DNA from: Synechococcus sp. CCY 9618
Lineage (GTDB): Bacteria > Cyanobacteriota > Cyanobacteriia > PCC-6307 > Cyanobiaceae
Length of the DNA: 35,097 bases
Direction: 5' to 3'
Assembly (NCBI RefSeq): GCF_019038415.1
Contig: NZ_JAFKRG010000036.1
Location: 1 to 35,097, forward strand
The first letter of the stretch is position 1. Each line of letters begins with the position of its first letter. Shown here in pieces: positions 15,782 to 23,671 of this stretch. A model generated the notes under the pieces. That model did no database searches and was not told where the DNA came from. It saw only the letters and a program-made list of their open reading frames with translations. A program made the position numbers and the translations under genes.

Positions 15782-17794
15782 GTGGGGACGTCTAGAAAGC
15801 CGAATCGTTCTCCGCGAGGATGGCTCCTGGAGATGGGCCGGAGCTGCAACCAGCTCAAGGTGCATGCCATTCCTCCGATCGTTCTGGTCGTCGGCCTGCT
15901 GATCACCGCCCTGGTCTGCGGGAACCAGCGGCGCCTCAAAGCCGAGGAGCACCTGCGCACCGAACACGGGATTGCCAGAGACGTGGGTTCGGTTCTGCAC
16001 TCCAGGCTGGTGGCCCAGGGCGCCCTGCTCCTGGCCGTGGTGGGTCTGTTCGACGCCTCGGAGGTGGTCAGTCAGGAGGAATTCCGGCGCTTTGTCGCCT
16101 CCCTGGAGCTCTCCGATGAGGCCTTCAAAGGCATGCAGGGTCTCGGCTTCGTTGCCGTGGAGCCCGGCTCCGACAGGATCGGTCTCGACGCCGGACCCCA
16201 GGCCAGAGACCGCGTCGACTCAGGGATCAGGCCTCCCGACCAGCGTCCGATCACCACCACGGTGCTCTACCTGGAGCCGCTGGTCTGGCGCAACCAGCGC
16301 ACCATCGGGTACGACCTTTTCACCCATCCTGTCCACCGGGAAGCCATGCGCTGGTCGGCCATCACCGGGGAGCCTGCCCTCACGGCAACGGTTTCCCTGG
16401 TTCAGGAGCCCGAGGCCGAGAAGGGAAACACTCTCTACAGGCCGCTTTTCGCCCCAGGCCCCCTGCGCCCGTCTTCCGAGGCGGCACGACTGACACAACT
16501 GCGGGGCTGGGCCTTCCTGGTGCTGCGGATGGAACCGCTGATCCAGGCTGCCCTGGCAGAGCTGGACAATCCTGATCTGCCGGAGGCGGCGGTGCTGATC
16601 TATCAAGGCAGCCAGCCCACCAGGGAAGCGCTGCTGTTCGACAACCAGCAGATTCATGGCACCCCCCTGCTCGGCGATCCTGCCTACAGCCGTGTGCAGA
16701 TCGCCAACCGCCAATGGTTGGTGGGCGTGCAGCTGAGCCGGGGCTATGCCGGCGCCAGCGGCCTGGGTGGCGACCTCACCCTGCTCGGCCTGCTGGGGGG
16801 CAGCATCAGCCTGCTTGCGGCCCTCACCTGCCGCTACCTGGTCAACAACCATGTGGCGATCACCCAGGCCCTGCGGGAATCGGAACAGGCCAACCAGGAA
16901 CGGGCCCTGGCCTCGGCGGTGTTCGAAACCAGTCCCCTGGCGATTCTGGTGACGGATCCCAAGGGACGCATCATCAGCACCAACAACGCCTTCACGGACA
17001 TCAGCGGGCTGTCACGAACCCAGGCCAAGGGGGAGAAGGCCAGCATTCTGCGATCCGGTCGTCACGGGCCCGAGTTCTATCGCCAGATGTGGGAACTGCT
17101 GCTTCGAACTGGAATCTGGAAGGGAGAGATCTGGAACCTTCATCGCGACAACCAGATCCGCCGGGATGAGCTGACCATCATCGCTGTGCTTGATCACCAT
17201 CAGACCGTCACCCAGTACGTGGGCATGCTTCAGGACATCACCGACCGTTACACGGAACAGGAGAAAGTGAAGTTTCAGGCCATGCATGATTACCTCACAG
17301 GACTACCGAATCGTGCCCTGTTAATGGAGCAACTTTCTCACCAACTCGCCCTTGCCAGGAGATATCGATCGAAGGTGGCCTTGATGTTCATCGACCTGGA
17401 TGGATTCAAGCCCGTGAATGATCAGCACGGCCATGGGGTGGGCGACCAGCTGCTGCAACTGGTCGCCCACCGGATGCAGCGGGTGCTGCGCGACAGCGAT
17501 GTGCTCTGCCGACAGGGAGGAGATGAGTACGTGCTGCTGATCCCGGAGGCACCGGCCCTTGAGCAGCTGGTGGACATCGCCCGCAAGCTGCGGGCGGCGG
17601 TGGGCCTTCCCTATCCAGAGCTTCCCGCCGACGTGGTGGTGTCGGTGAGCATCGGCATCGCCTGCTGGCCGGAGCACGGCAGCGATGCTGACAGCCTGCT
17701 GGATGCGGCGGATGCGGCCATGTACCGAGCCAAACAGGGAAGTCCGGAGAGTATCGAGCTGGCGACACTCCTGAACGACGGCAGGAAGGACTGA
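15782..17794 (+). CDS. CHASE-PAS-GGDEF diguanylate cyclase
   Basis: A 670-residue membrane sensor. A first membrane helix (about 29-47) is followed by an extracytoplasmic CHASE domain (about 80-320, with VLYLEPLVWRNQRTIGYDL typical of the family) and a second helix (about 335-360). A PAS domain (about 376-490, starting VFETSPLAILVTDPKGR) and a C-terminal GGDEF domain follow. The active-site loop is GGDEY (579-583), an accepted variant. RDSD (570-573), five residues upstream, fits the RxxD inhibitory site for c-di-GMP feedback. It should make c-di-GMP from two GTP in response to a periplasmic ligand. No EAL domain follows. The start is uncertain: GTG 15782 or ATG 15833. Base composition is somewhat less GC-rich than the helicase gene before it. 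Confidence 0.93.
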   Translation: MGTSRKPNRSPRGWLLEMGRSCNQLKVHAIPPIVLVVGLLITALVCGNQRRLKAEEHLRTEHGIARDVGSVLHSRLVAQGALLLAVVGLFDASEVVSQEEFRRFVASLELSDEAFKGMQGLGFVAVEPGSDRIGLDAGPQARDRVDSGIRPPDQRPITTTVLYLEPLVWRNQRTIGYDLFTHPVHREAMRWSAITGEPALTATVSLVQEPEAEKGNTLYRPLFAPGPLRPSSEAARLTQLRGWAFLVLRMEPLIQAALAELDNPDLPEAAVLIYQGSQPTREALLFDNQQIHGTPLLGDPAYSRVQIANRQWLVGVQLSRGYAGASGLGGDLTLLGLLGGSISLLAALTCRYLVNNHVAITQALRESEQANQERALASAVFETSPLAILVTDPKGRIISTNNAFTDISGLSRTQAKGEKASILRSGRHGPEFYRQMWELLLRTGIWKGEIWNLHRDNQIRRDELTIIAVLDHHQTVTQYVGMLQDITDRYTEQEKVKFQAMHDYLTGLPNRALLMEQLSHQLALARRYRSKVALMFIDLDGFKPVNDQHGHGVGDQLLQLVAHRMQRVLRDSDVLCRQGGDEYVLLIPEAPALEQLVDIARKLRAAVGLPYPELPADVVVSVSIGIACWPEHGSDADSLLDAADAAMYRAKQGSPESIELATLLNDGRKD

Positions 17795-17804
17795 GAGCAA
17801 AGAG

Positions 17805-17889
17805 CGGAGGGGGTGGGATTCGAACCCACGGAATCTCTCGATTCGCCGGTTTTCAAGACCGGAGCCATCAACCACTCGACCACCCCTCC
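17805..17889 (-). tRNA. tRNA-Ser (UGA)
   Basis: An 85-base class II tRNA. The acceptor arms GGAGGGG and CCCCTCC pair, with discriminator G at 17805. The anticodon stem CCGGT/ACCGG encloses the loop CTTGAAA with anticodon TGA, reading UCA and related Ser codons. The long variable arm GAATC-GAGA-GATTC is diagnostic of tRNA-Ser. The T arm is GTGGG-TTCGAAT-CCCAC. The 3' CCA is not encoded. Its 3' end faces the end of the CHASE-PAS-GGDEF gene 10 bases away. Confidence 0.97.
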
Positions 17890-17921
17890 AGGCTGGACGG
17901 CCCGGCCCTGAGGCCGGAAGC

Positions 17922-19127
17922 TCAGCCATGATCCCATGGGGGGCCGCTCCGCTCCAGTCGGTTGGGCAGACCCTTGCACCCCCCGGGAACGGTCTGCCGC
18001 GACCGGGCCCCGCTCCAGGCGGCCAGGTAGGTGCGGTTGGCGGGATCCAGCTGCCGCAGGCCCGTCAGGTTGACGTTCTCCACCAGGGCTCCGGTGCCTA
18101 CGCCGCTGACGGGATCCGGTGGCTCGTGGGGATGGCAGGGACTGGCGACCAGGGCTTCGCCATAGAAGAGGCGTGTGCCCTTGAGGCAGGCACCCTGAAG
18201 GTTGGCCCCGCCCAGGTTGGCGGAAGCCAGGTTGGCTCCAGCCAGATCGGCGCCACTGAGATCGGCACCGAAGAGGTCGGCGCCGTTGAAGTCGATCTCC
18301 CGCAGGTCGGTGCCGGCCAGATCTGCCCCCCGGAGAATGGCCTGCAGGCGGATGACGGGAACGCCCCGCAGGCGATCCTCCTCGTAGCTGCCTTCCCCAT
18401 CGAGAATGGCGCGGCCCAGCCGCTGATCCCGGCGCAGAGGGGTCAGCAGGCGCGCGTGGGAAAGGAACCGCAGAATCCGGGCCTTGCCGTCGCCATCGAT
18501 GCTGCTCAGCACCGCCGCCAGCCGACCCTCGGCGAGCATCCTCTCCAGGGGCCAGTCCTCCAGCAGTCCCTCCTCATCGCTGATCAGCTCGGAGATGCCG
18601 TGGATGAAGTTGTCGATGGTCTGAGCCTGGGTGATGCGGTTCTGCTGGGAGGTGAGCCGCTGATCGACCATCACCTGTCGCCAGGCGATCATCAGGGCGA
18701 CCAGGGCCACCAGGATCTGGCCCACCGCACCGATCACCCCTTCGCCGAAGGCTCCGATGGCGGCCCAGTCGCCGTTGCGATAGATCGCCAGCACGGGATC
18801 GAACCAGCCCAGAGCAAGGGGAAAGGCCAGCAGGGCAGCCAGGAGAGCGAGAAGTGCCAGCAGGCGGACGGTGGGGGGCTCTTCCAGGTGACGGGCCAGG
18901 ATCTGCCACAAGGGAGGAAGGAGCTGCCGCAGGGCCAGGGCCACGGTCAGCAGGGAAGCGAGCAGGGTCAGCCAGGCCAGCCCGAGCAGCAGGCTGGTCA
19001 GCAGCAGCGACAGAGCCAGCAGGATCTGCAGACCGGCACCGTGACGCAGACGGGTCCAGATCCCCCCCGCCCGCAGGGCAGGGGGGAGGGGGGGCGGAGC
19101 GGGCGAATCGTCCGGGATTGAGCTCAT
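17922..19127 (-). CDS. Membrane protein with C-terminal pentapeptide repeats
   Basis: A 401-residue protein with a proline-rich N-terminus, hydrophobic helices at about 33-68, 88-108 and 125-150, and a cytosolic linker at about 150-262. A run of pentapeptide repeats spans about 265-320 (units of the A(D/N)LxG type, such as GADLF, GADLS, GADLA, GANLA). About ten units would form a short right-handed beta-helix. A less regular tail with several cysteines and prolines follows. Such proteins are abundant in cyanobacteria, but their functions are mostly unknown. The ATG overlaps the TGA of the upstream Ca2+/H+ antiporter (ATGA), so the two are translated together. This hints at a role tied to ion transport, such as regulator or scaffold, which is inference. 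Confidence 0.88.
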   Translation of the reverse strand: MSSIPDDSPAPPPLPPALRAGGIWTRLRHGAGLQILLALSLLLTSLLLGLAWLTLLASLLTVALALRQLLPPLWQILARHLEEPPTVRLLALLALLAALLAFPLALGWFDPVLAIYRNGDWAAIGAFGEGVIGAVGQILVALVALMIAWRQVMVDQRLTSQQNRITQAQTIDNFIHGISELISDEEGLLEDWPLERMLAEGRLAAVLSSIDGDGKARILRFLSHARLLTPLRRDQRLGRAILDGEGSYEEDRLRGVPVIRLQAILRGADLAGTDLREIDFNGADLFGADLSGADLAGANLASANLGGANLQGACLKGTRLFYGEALVASPCHPHEPPDPVSGVGTGALVENVNLTGLRQLDPANRTYLAAWSGARSRQTVPGGCKGLPNRLERSGPPWDHG

Positions 19128-20239
19128 GGAACGGGACTGTCCTGGAAGTAGAACCCTGCCGCCAGGATGGTGTAAGCCGCCAGCAGCAGCACGCCCTCGA
19201 GCCAGTCGGAACGTCCATCAAGACTCACCAGGTTGCTCACCAGCACTGCAGTGGCCACGGCCACCACCTCGTAGACATTGAAGGTCAGATCAAGGGGATG
19301 ACCGAGCAGCGGGGCCACCAGAAGCAGCACCGGCACCACCAGCAGACCCACCAGCAGAGTGGAGCCGAGCGCCACCGACACCGCCAGGTCCATCTTGTCC
19401 TTGCGGGCCATGCTCACCGCAGTGAGATATTCGGCCGCACCCCCCAGCAGTGGCAACAGCACCACACCGGTGAACATGGCCGAGAGCCCGACGGCTTCGG
19501 TGACCGGCTCCACCACTCCCACGAACAGCTCCGAGGCGTAGGCCAGGCCCAGAGTGGCTGCGAGCAGCACGGCGATCCAGGGGAGCAGGGGCGGGCCGGA
19601 GCCGGCGTGCTCTCCCCCGGCCCCGGCATCGATCTCCTCACGGAGATCCACTTCGGCCACTTCATAGAGGCTGCGGTGGGTTCCGAGCGAGAACAGCAGG
19701 GTCAGCCCGTAGACGAGGAGAAGCACCCAGGCCACGAACACGGAGAAGGATTCGGCAGCCACCGGATCCAGTCCTCCCCCCTCGCCGACCACCATGCCTC
19801 GCAGACTCGGGATCAGGATGGCCAGCAGGGCCAGGGTCATCGCGGAACCGTTGACACGGGCCACCACGGGCTGAAAACGCTGCTCGCTGCGGCCGATGCC
19901 TCCCGCCAGCATGGACAGACCGAGGGCGAGCAGAAGGTTGGCCATCACCGTGCCGGTGATGCTGGCCTTGACGATGTCCACCAGACCGGCTTTCAGGGCC
20001 ACAAGCGCAATGATCAATTCGGTGGCATTGCCGAACAGGGCATTGAGCAGGGCGCCGATCGACGGGCCGAGGCGGATGGAGAGCTCTTCGGTCGCGGTGC
20101 TCAGCCAGATGGCAAGAGGAATGATCGCCAGGATGGCCGTGACGAAAACCACCCCATCGCCCCAGTGCAATCGGTCTGCCGTCGCCGCCAGTGGCAGCAT
20201 CACCAGCAGGCCGAGGGCGATGCGCTGGCGGGTGGGCAT
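19124..20239 (-). CDS. cax: Ca2+/H+ antiporter, CAX family
   Basis: A 371-residue integral membrane protein with about eleven hydrophobic segments. The two inverted repeats of the cation/Ca2+ exchanger family are visible: GNATELIIALVAL (from residue 70) is the first signature, and GGAAEYLTAVSMAR in the second half contains the paired glutamate. An acidic loop in the middle (EVDLREEIDAGAGG) resembles the acidic linker between halves. It should export or store Ca2+ in exchange for protons across the plasma or thylakoid membrane. The start ATG at 20239 is clear. It forms a two-gene unit with the downstream pentapeptide-repeat protein. Other monovalent or divalent cations are possible substrates. 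Confidence 0.92.
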   Translation of the reverse strand: MPTRQRIALGLLVMLPLAATADRLHWGDGVVFVTAILAIIPLAIWLSTATEELSIRLGPSIGALLNALFGNATELIIALVALKAGLVDIVKASITGTVMANLLLALGLSMLAGGIGRSEQRFQPVVARVNGSAMTLALLAILIPSLRGMVVGEGGGLDPVAAESFSVFVAWVLLLVYGLTLLFSLGTHRSLYEVAEVDLREEIDAGAGGEHAGSGPPLLPWIAVLLAATLGLAYASELFVGVVEPVTEAVGLSAMFTGVVLLPLLGGAAEYLTAVSMARKDKMDLAVSVALGSTLLVGLLVVPVLLLVAPLLGHPLDLTFNVYEVVAVATAVLVSNLVSLDGRSDWLEGVLLLAAYTILAAGFYFQDSPVP

Positions 20240-20512
20240 GGACGGGCGGAATCAGACAACCCATTGTGACCGGTTCCTGGCCACAGGGACCATGATCAGG
20301 CTCCAGAAATGCCACTCTTCAAGGCGGCGCGACAGGTCCTACTCCTGCGGTTGTTCTGATGACGACGGCACAAGTGGAGCTGACGACCCACAATGGATCA
20401 AGCAGCGTTCTCCTGATTGTCTGAGCTCCTTCCCACCGCTGTCGTTCCGAAGCCCGTCAGGGCCATACAGATTCCTGTGCCAAGGGCTGAGACTGGACAT
20501 CGCGGTCGCAAC
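20240..20512. other. Intergenic region between cax and siaA
   Basis: No gene is supported here. On the plus strand the siaA frame is open back to a TTG at 20417, but the translated stretch has no family likeness. An imperfect stem GGTTCCT / AGGGACC (20272-20278 and 20285-20291, one G-U pair) lies just upstream of cax on its 5' side. The region should contain the promoters of both cax (minus) and siaABCD (plus). No clear -10/-35 pair was found. Confidence 0.5.
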
Positions 20513-21700
20513 ATGGACCCTGTGATCACCCCCAGCAAGAATCATCCAAGGCCAAGACGTTCAACCATTTCCATTCAGAAGGTTTTCACCCTAATTGCTG
20601 TGATCAACGGACTGGTTCTGGCCTATCTGGTCATTGCCGCCATCCAGCTTCTCAGGGTTCCGGGAACGAGATCGACAGAGGTTTACGTCTCACTGATTCT
20701 CACGATCCTGCTTGTTCTGCTGGCCGTCATCTCCTACCAGATTATTGCCAGACGCATCATTCACCCAGTGGCGCGGTTGGTGAAGGAAGCCAGTTTCATC
20801 GAAAGCGACGACATGAGCAGCTTGCTCACGGTTCGCAGCGATGATGAAATATCAAGCCTCGCCCTGGCCTTCAATGCGGTGCTTGGGAAGATGAGACAGG
20901 CCATCGTGGCTGGCGATGTCGCCAACCAGAAGTTGGTGCATGCCAACGACCAGATTGCCTCCTCAATCAATTACGCGGGTCTGCTGCAGCGGTCGATCCT
21001 CCCGGATCGCCAGTTGCAGGAAACATTCGGCGACGATCATTTCATCCTGTGGCTGCCACGGGACACCGTTGGCGGCGACTACTACATCTTCCACTCAGAA
21101 GGTGGGAACTGCGTTGCCGGCGTTGCCGACTGTGCCGGTCATGGGGTGTCCGGAGCGATGATGACGATGCTGGCGAGGGCTGGGATTGATCGATCCATCC
21201 TGGAAGTGGGCATTTCCTCACCCGCCGCCATTCTGAGCTGCACCGATGCAGCCATGCGCAATCTTCTGCACGGTCCCCGACTGAGCAAGTCGATCGCCAC
21301 GAGCATGGATATCGGACTTGTCCGCCTTGACTTTCAAGCAAGGAAGCTAAGATTTGCAGGGGCAAAGATCAGTCTATACTGGACCGACGGTCAGAACATG
21401 CACATGGTCAGGGGCGACAATCGGGCCATCTGCGATCACCGCATCGGTGCCTACACCGATCACGATCTTGAACTGCTTCCTGATTGCACGTACTATCTCA
21501 CCACCGACGGTCTGCTGGACCAGTCAGGCGGCGACGAAGGTTTCTCCCTGGGCACAGAAAAGTTCAGCCAGTGGCTGGTCCGCCTGGCCCGTAAACCACT
21601 GGCCGAGCAGCGCCGGGCCTTGGCTGAGGCCCTCGCCGAGTACCGGGGCAACCATCCCCAGCGCGACGACATCACGATTCTCTCCTTCCGTTTCAGCTGA
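20513..21700 (+). CDS. siaA: SiaA-type PP2C phosphatase with HAMP domain
   Basis: A 395-residue protein from ATG 20513: two membrane helices (about 24-47 and 56-79), a HAMP-like linker (about 80-130) and a PP2C/SpoIIE phosphatase domain. GGDYY (187-191) and ADCAGHGVSGAMM (from 205) supply the metal-binding aspartates, with TDGLLDQ and RDDITIL near the C-terminus. In Pseudomonas, SiaA dephosphorylates SiaC, which then switches on the cyclase SiaD. Only about eight residues separate the two helices, so the large periplasmic sensor of Pseudomonas SiaA (which is roughly 260 residues longer) is absent. Input may come through the membrane or a partner. It is the first gene of siaABCD, in AT-richer DNA than its flanks. 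Confidence 0.88.
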   Translation: MDPVITPSKNHPRPRRSTISIQKVFTLIAVINGLVLAYLVIAAIQLLRVPGTRSTEVYVSLILTILLVLLAVISYQIIARRIIHPVARLVKEASFIESDDMSSLLTVRSDDEISSLALAFNAVLGKMRQAIVAGDVANQKLVHANDQIASSINYAGLLQRSILPDRQLQETFGDDHFILWLPRDTVGGDYYIFHSEGGNCVAGVADCAGHGVSGAMMTMLARAGIDRSILEVGISSPAAILSCTDAAMRNLLHGPRLSKSIATSMDIGLVRLDFQARKLRFAGAKISLYWTDGQNMHMVRGDNRAICDHRIGAYTDHDLELLPDCTYYLTTDGLLDQSGGDEGFSLGTEKFSQWLVRLARKPLAEQRRALAEALAEYRGNHPQRDDITILSFRFS

Positions 21701-21794
21701 ACCCTGTTCGCCCCCCCATGCCTGCAGCCATGTCCCACCACGACCAGACCCGGCGAGGGATGCCCCTTGCCGACGCGACTGAGGGAGTGCTCCG

Positions 21795-22343
21795 ATGACC
21801 ATCACCACCACGAGCCTGATGTCACTGAAGGATTTCTTCAGTGATCAGAAAATCCTGATCTGCTTCAACGGGCCGATCTCCAGAAATCTGATCGGGGAGA
21901 TCGGCTCTGCCCTGAAAGAACACATTGAATCCAATCACGCTCCGGATCTGGAAGTGATGGATGTGTTCAGCGTGTATATTGAGATGAGTCAGAATATCAG
22001 GAACTACGCCCACAGTCAGGGCTACAGCGATGCTGAATCCTCAGCCACGGTCGTCATTGCGGCTGCCGAGGCTGGCCATTACGCGGTCTGCGCCGGTAAT
22101 CTCGTTGACATGGAGGATGGGAAAGCCTTGGTGGAACGCATCCGTACCCTTGCCGACTGCGACAAGATCCAGCTGAAGGCCCTGTACAAGGAACAGTTGC
22201 GCCAACCACGCTCCGAACTCAAGGGCCGCGGCGCCGGCCTCGGCCTGATCGAGATCGCCCGACGCTCCAGCCAACCCATGGAAGCCTCCCTTGACCCCCT
22301 TGAGACCGGTCGTGCCTTCTTCAGCCTTCGCGCCATCATCTGA
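21795..22343 (+). CDS. siaB: SiaB-type protein kinase (DUF6272)
   Basis: A 182-residue soluble protein with a GHKL-type ATP-binding fold. EMSQNIRNYA (63-72) is the N-box that holds Mg-ATP, and GRGAGLGLIEIARRSS (from 144) is the glycine-rich G2-like box. This matches the SiaB family, which phosphorylates the threonine of SiaC and opposes SiaA. GAGGGAG at 21781-21787 gives a good ribosome site seven bases before the ATG. Its order between SiaA and SiaC is the canonical one. It sits 94 bp after siaA and 3 bp before siaC. Low GC is evident throughout. The alternative, an anti-sigma-factor RsbW-type kinase, is disfavoured by the neighbours. Confidence 0.9.
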   Translation: MTITTTSLMSLKDFFSDQKILICFNGPISRNLIGEIGSALKEHIESNHAPDLEVMDVFSVYIEMSQNIRNYAHSQGYSDAESSATVVIAAAEAGHYAVCAGNLVDMEDGKALVERIRTLADCDKIQLKALYKEQLRQPRSELKGRGAGLGLIEIARRSSQPMEASLDPLETGRAFFSLRAII

Positions 22344-22346
22344 CTC

Positions 22347-22742
22347 ATGAGCACCAGCGAAGCCCTCAACCTCTCCATCCCCGGCTCCCAGTCCAGCCCC
22401 TCGATCCGTGCGGACTGGAATGCTGGCGTGGTCGTGATGAGCGGCGAGTCCTATCCAGAGAATTCCTTCGAGCTTTATGATCAGCTGATTCAATGGATCA
22501 ATTCATATCTTTCGACTGTCGACCATTCGCTCACCCTCGAATTGCATCTGAACTATCTGAATACCAGCAGCATTCGTTTTATGATTGACATCTTCGACCT
22601 ACTCCAAGCCGCCTCTGCCAAAGACAAGGAAGTTCTTGTTCAGTGGATGTATGACGACAGGAATCCACGCTCTGCAGAATTGGGAGCCGAATTCAAGGAG
22701 GATTACACCTTTCCGTTCCTGATTCTTTCGATCAACGCCTGA
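22347..22742 (+). CDS. siaC: SiaC phospho-switch protein (DUF1987)
   Basis: A 131-residue soluble protein of the DUF1987/SiaC family. GVVVMSGESYPENS and LELHLNYLNTSSIRFMIDIF are the characteristic blocks; Thr73 in NTSS corresponds to the phosphorylated threonine (Thr68) of Pseudomonas SiaC. In the known system, unphosphorylated SiaC binds and activates the cyclase SiaD; phosphorylation by SiaB blocks this and SiaA restores it. The fold resembles anti-sigma-factor antagonists. It lies 3 bp after siaB and 2 bp before siaD, implying one transcript and matched amounts. Base use is AT-rich: the 60 bases at 22501-22560 are about 43% G+C by my count. Confidence 0.92.
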   Translation: MSTSEALNLSIPGSQSSPSIRADWNAGVVVMSGESYPENSFELYDQLIQWINSYLSTVDHSLTLELHLNYLNTSSIRFMIDIFDLLQAASAKDKEVLVQWMYDDRNPRSAELGAEFKEDYTFPFLILSINA

Positions 22743-22744
22743 TC

Positions 22745-23599
22745 ATGGCTTCCTCCTCTTCAAATTCTGACGATCAGTTGGAGCAGGAGGTGATGTCCTA
22801 TCTTGCCAACGAGCAGTATTTTGATGACCCATCCAGAGATCTTCTGGCAAGGCTCTGGCAGCGTATCGAGGAGCAGATCGGTCGACTGGAGCGAGTTGCT
22901 GATATCTCTGACCTCTATCAGAATCATGTTCTTGAAAGCACCCGTAGTCTCTCTGATCGCTATGAGAGGCAGCTGCGTCTTCTCGATCGAGTGGTTCGCA
23001 TCTCCGATCTCTACCAAGCCTCTCTGAAAGATCTGAATCTCTCCCTTTTTGAAGCCTCTACCCATGACGCCCTGACAGGAATCGCCAACCGTCGCTTCAT
23101 GGCTGAACGCTGTCTCCAGGAAGATCAGCGGGCCAGCCGGCACGGGACGACATACTCAATGATCGTTCTAGATGTTGATCATTTCAAACTGATCAACGAC
23201 GAGCACGGTCATGCCACCGGCGATCTGATGCTGATTGATTTCGTCAAGGCTCTCACCAAGAGCCTGCGCCACTACGATATCTGCGCGCGCTGGGGGGGAG
23301 AGGAATTTCTGGCCCTGCTGATTGATTCCGACCTTTCCACAGCCGAAATCGTCGCGAAGCGCATGCTCACCAACATTCGCAGCATGCGGGTTTCGATCGA
23401 CGACATAGAGTTGGGCCTCACCGCCAGCATCGGTCTCACCCAGCACAAATCAGACGAAAATTACGACGCCACGTTCAGGCGTGCGGACAAGGCCCTGCTC
23501 ACAGCCAAGAACAGTGGCCGCGACCGTCTTGTGGTGATTGATCCCTCAGATCCGATGGGCCATCGCGAAATCCAAGACCTGGTATCTTCCGGCGAGTAG
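22745..23599 (+). CDS. siaD: SiaD-type GGDEF diguanylate cyclase
   Basis: A 284-residue soluble diguanylate cyclase. The first ~105 residues are helical and probably coiled-coil. They contain a 32-residue repeat: RVADISDLYQ (50-59) recurs as RVVRISDLYQ (82-91). The GGDEF domain follows from about 107. It has GGEEF (184-188) as active-site loop and RHYD (175-178) five residues upstream, fitting an intact RxxD feedback site. In Pseudomonas the N-terminal helices bind SiaC, which orders the dimer for c-di-GMP synthesis; the repeated segment here is the likely equivalent. It is the last gene of the module, ending 72 bp before the convergent nrdJ stop. Confidence 0.92.
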   Translation: MASSSSNSDDQLEQEVMSYLANEQYFDDPSRDLLARLWQRIEEQIGRLERVADISDLYQNHVLESTRSLSDRYERQLRLLDRVVRISDLYQASLKDLNLSLFEASTHDALTGIANRRFMAERCLQEDQRASRHGTTYSMIVLDVDHFKLINDEHGHATGDLMLIDFVKALTKSLRHYDICARWGGEEFLALLIDSDLSTAEIVAKRMLTNIRSMRVSIDDIELGLTASIGLTQHKSDENYDATFRRADKALLTAKNSGRDRLVVIDPSDPMGHREIQDLVSSGE

Positions 23600-23619
23600 G
23601 AATCACCGAACGGTGGGCT

Positions 23620-23661
23620 GCTGCAGGGACGTCCCCGGCCATCCGAAGAAATCCCTGCAGC
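23620..23661. terminator. 10-bp inverted repeat between siaD and nrdJ
   Basis: GCTGCAGGGA (23620-23629) and TCCCTGCAGC (23652-23661) are exact reverse complements with a 22-base loop. The element lies between two convergent genes, so it could end transcripts from both sides. It has no T-tract on either strand, which lowers confidence in intrinsic termination. Confidence 0.45.
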
Positions 23662-23671
23662 GGCGGCCTGC

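Noticed and set aside
17805-17889. tRNA-Ser as an integration site for a mobile element
   Set aside because: No direct repeat of the tRNA 3' end was found near the upstream edge of the CHASE-PAS-GGDEF gene (only a short GCGGAGGG likeness near 15690), and no integrase is present.
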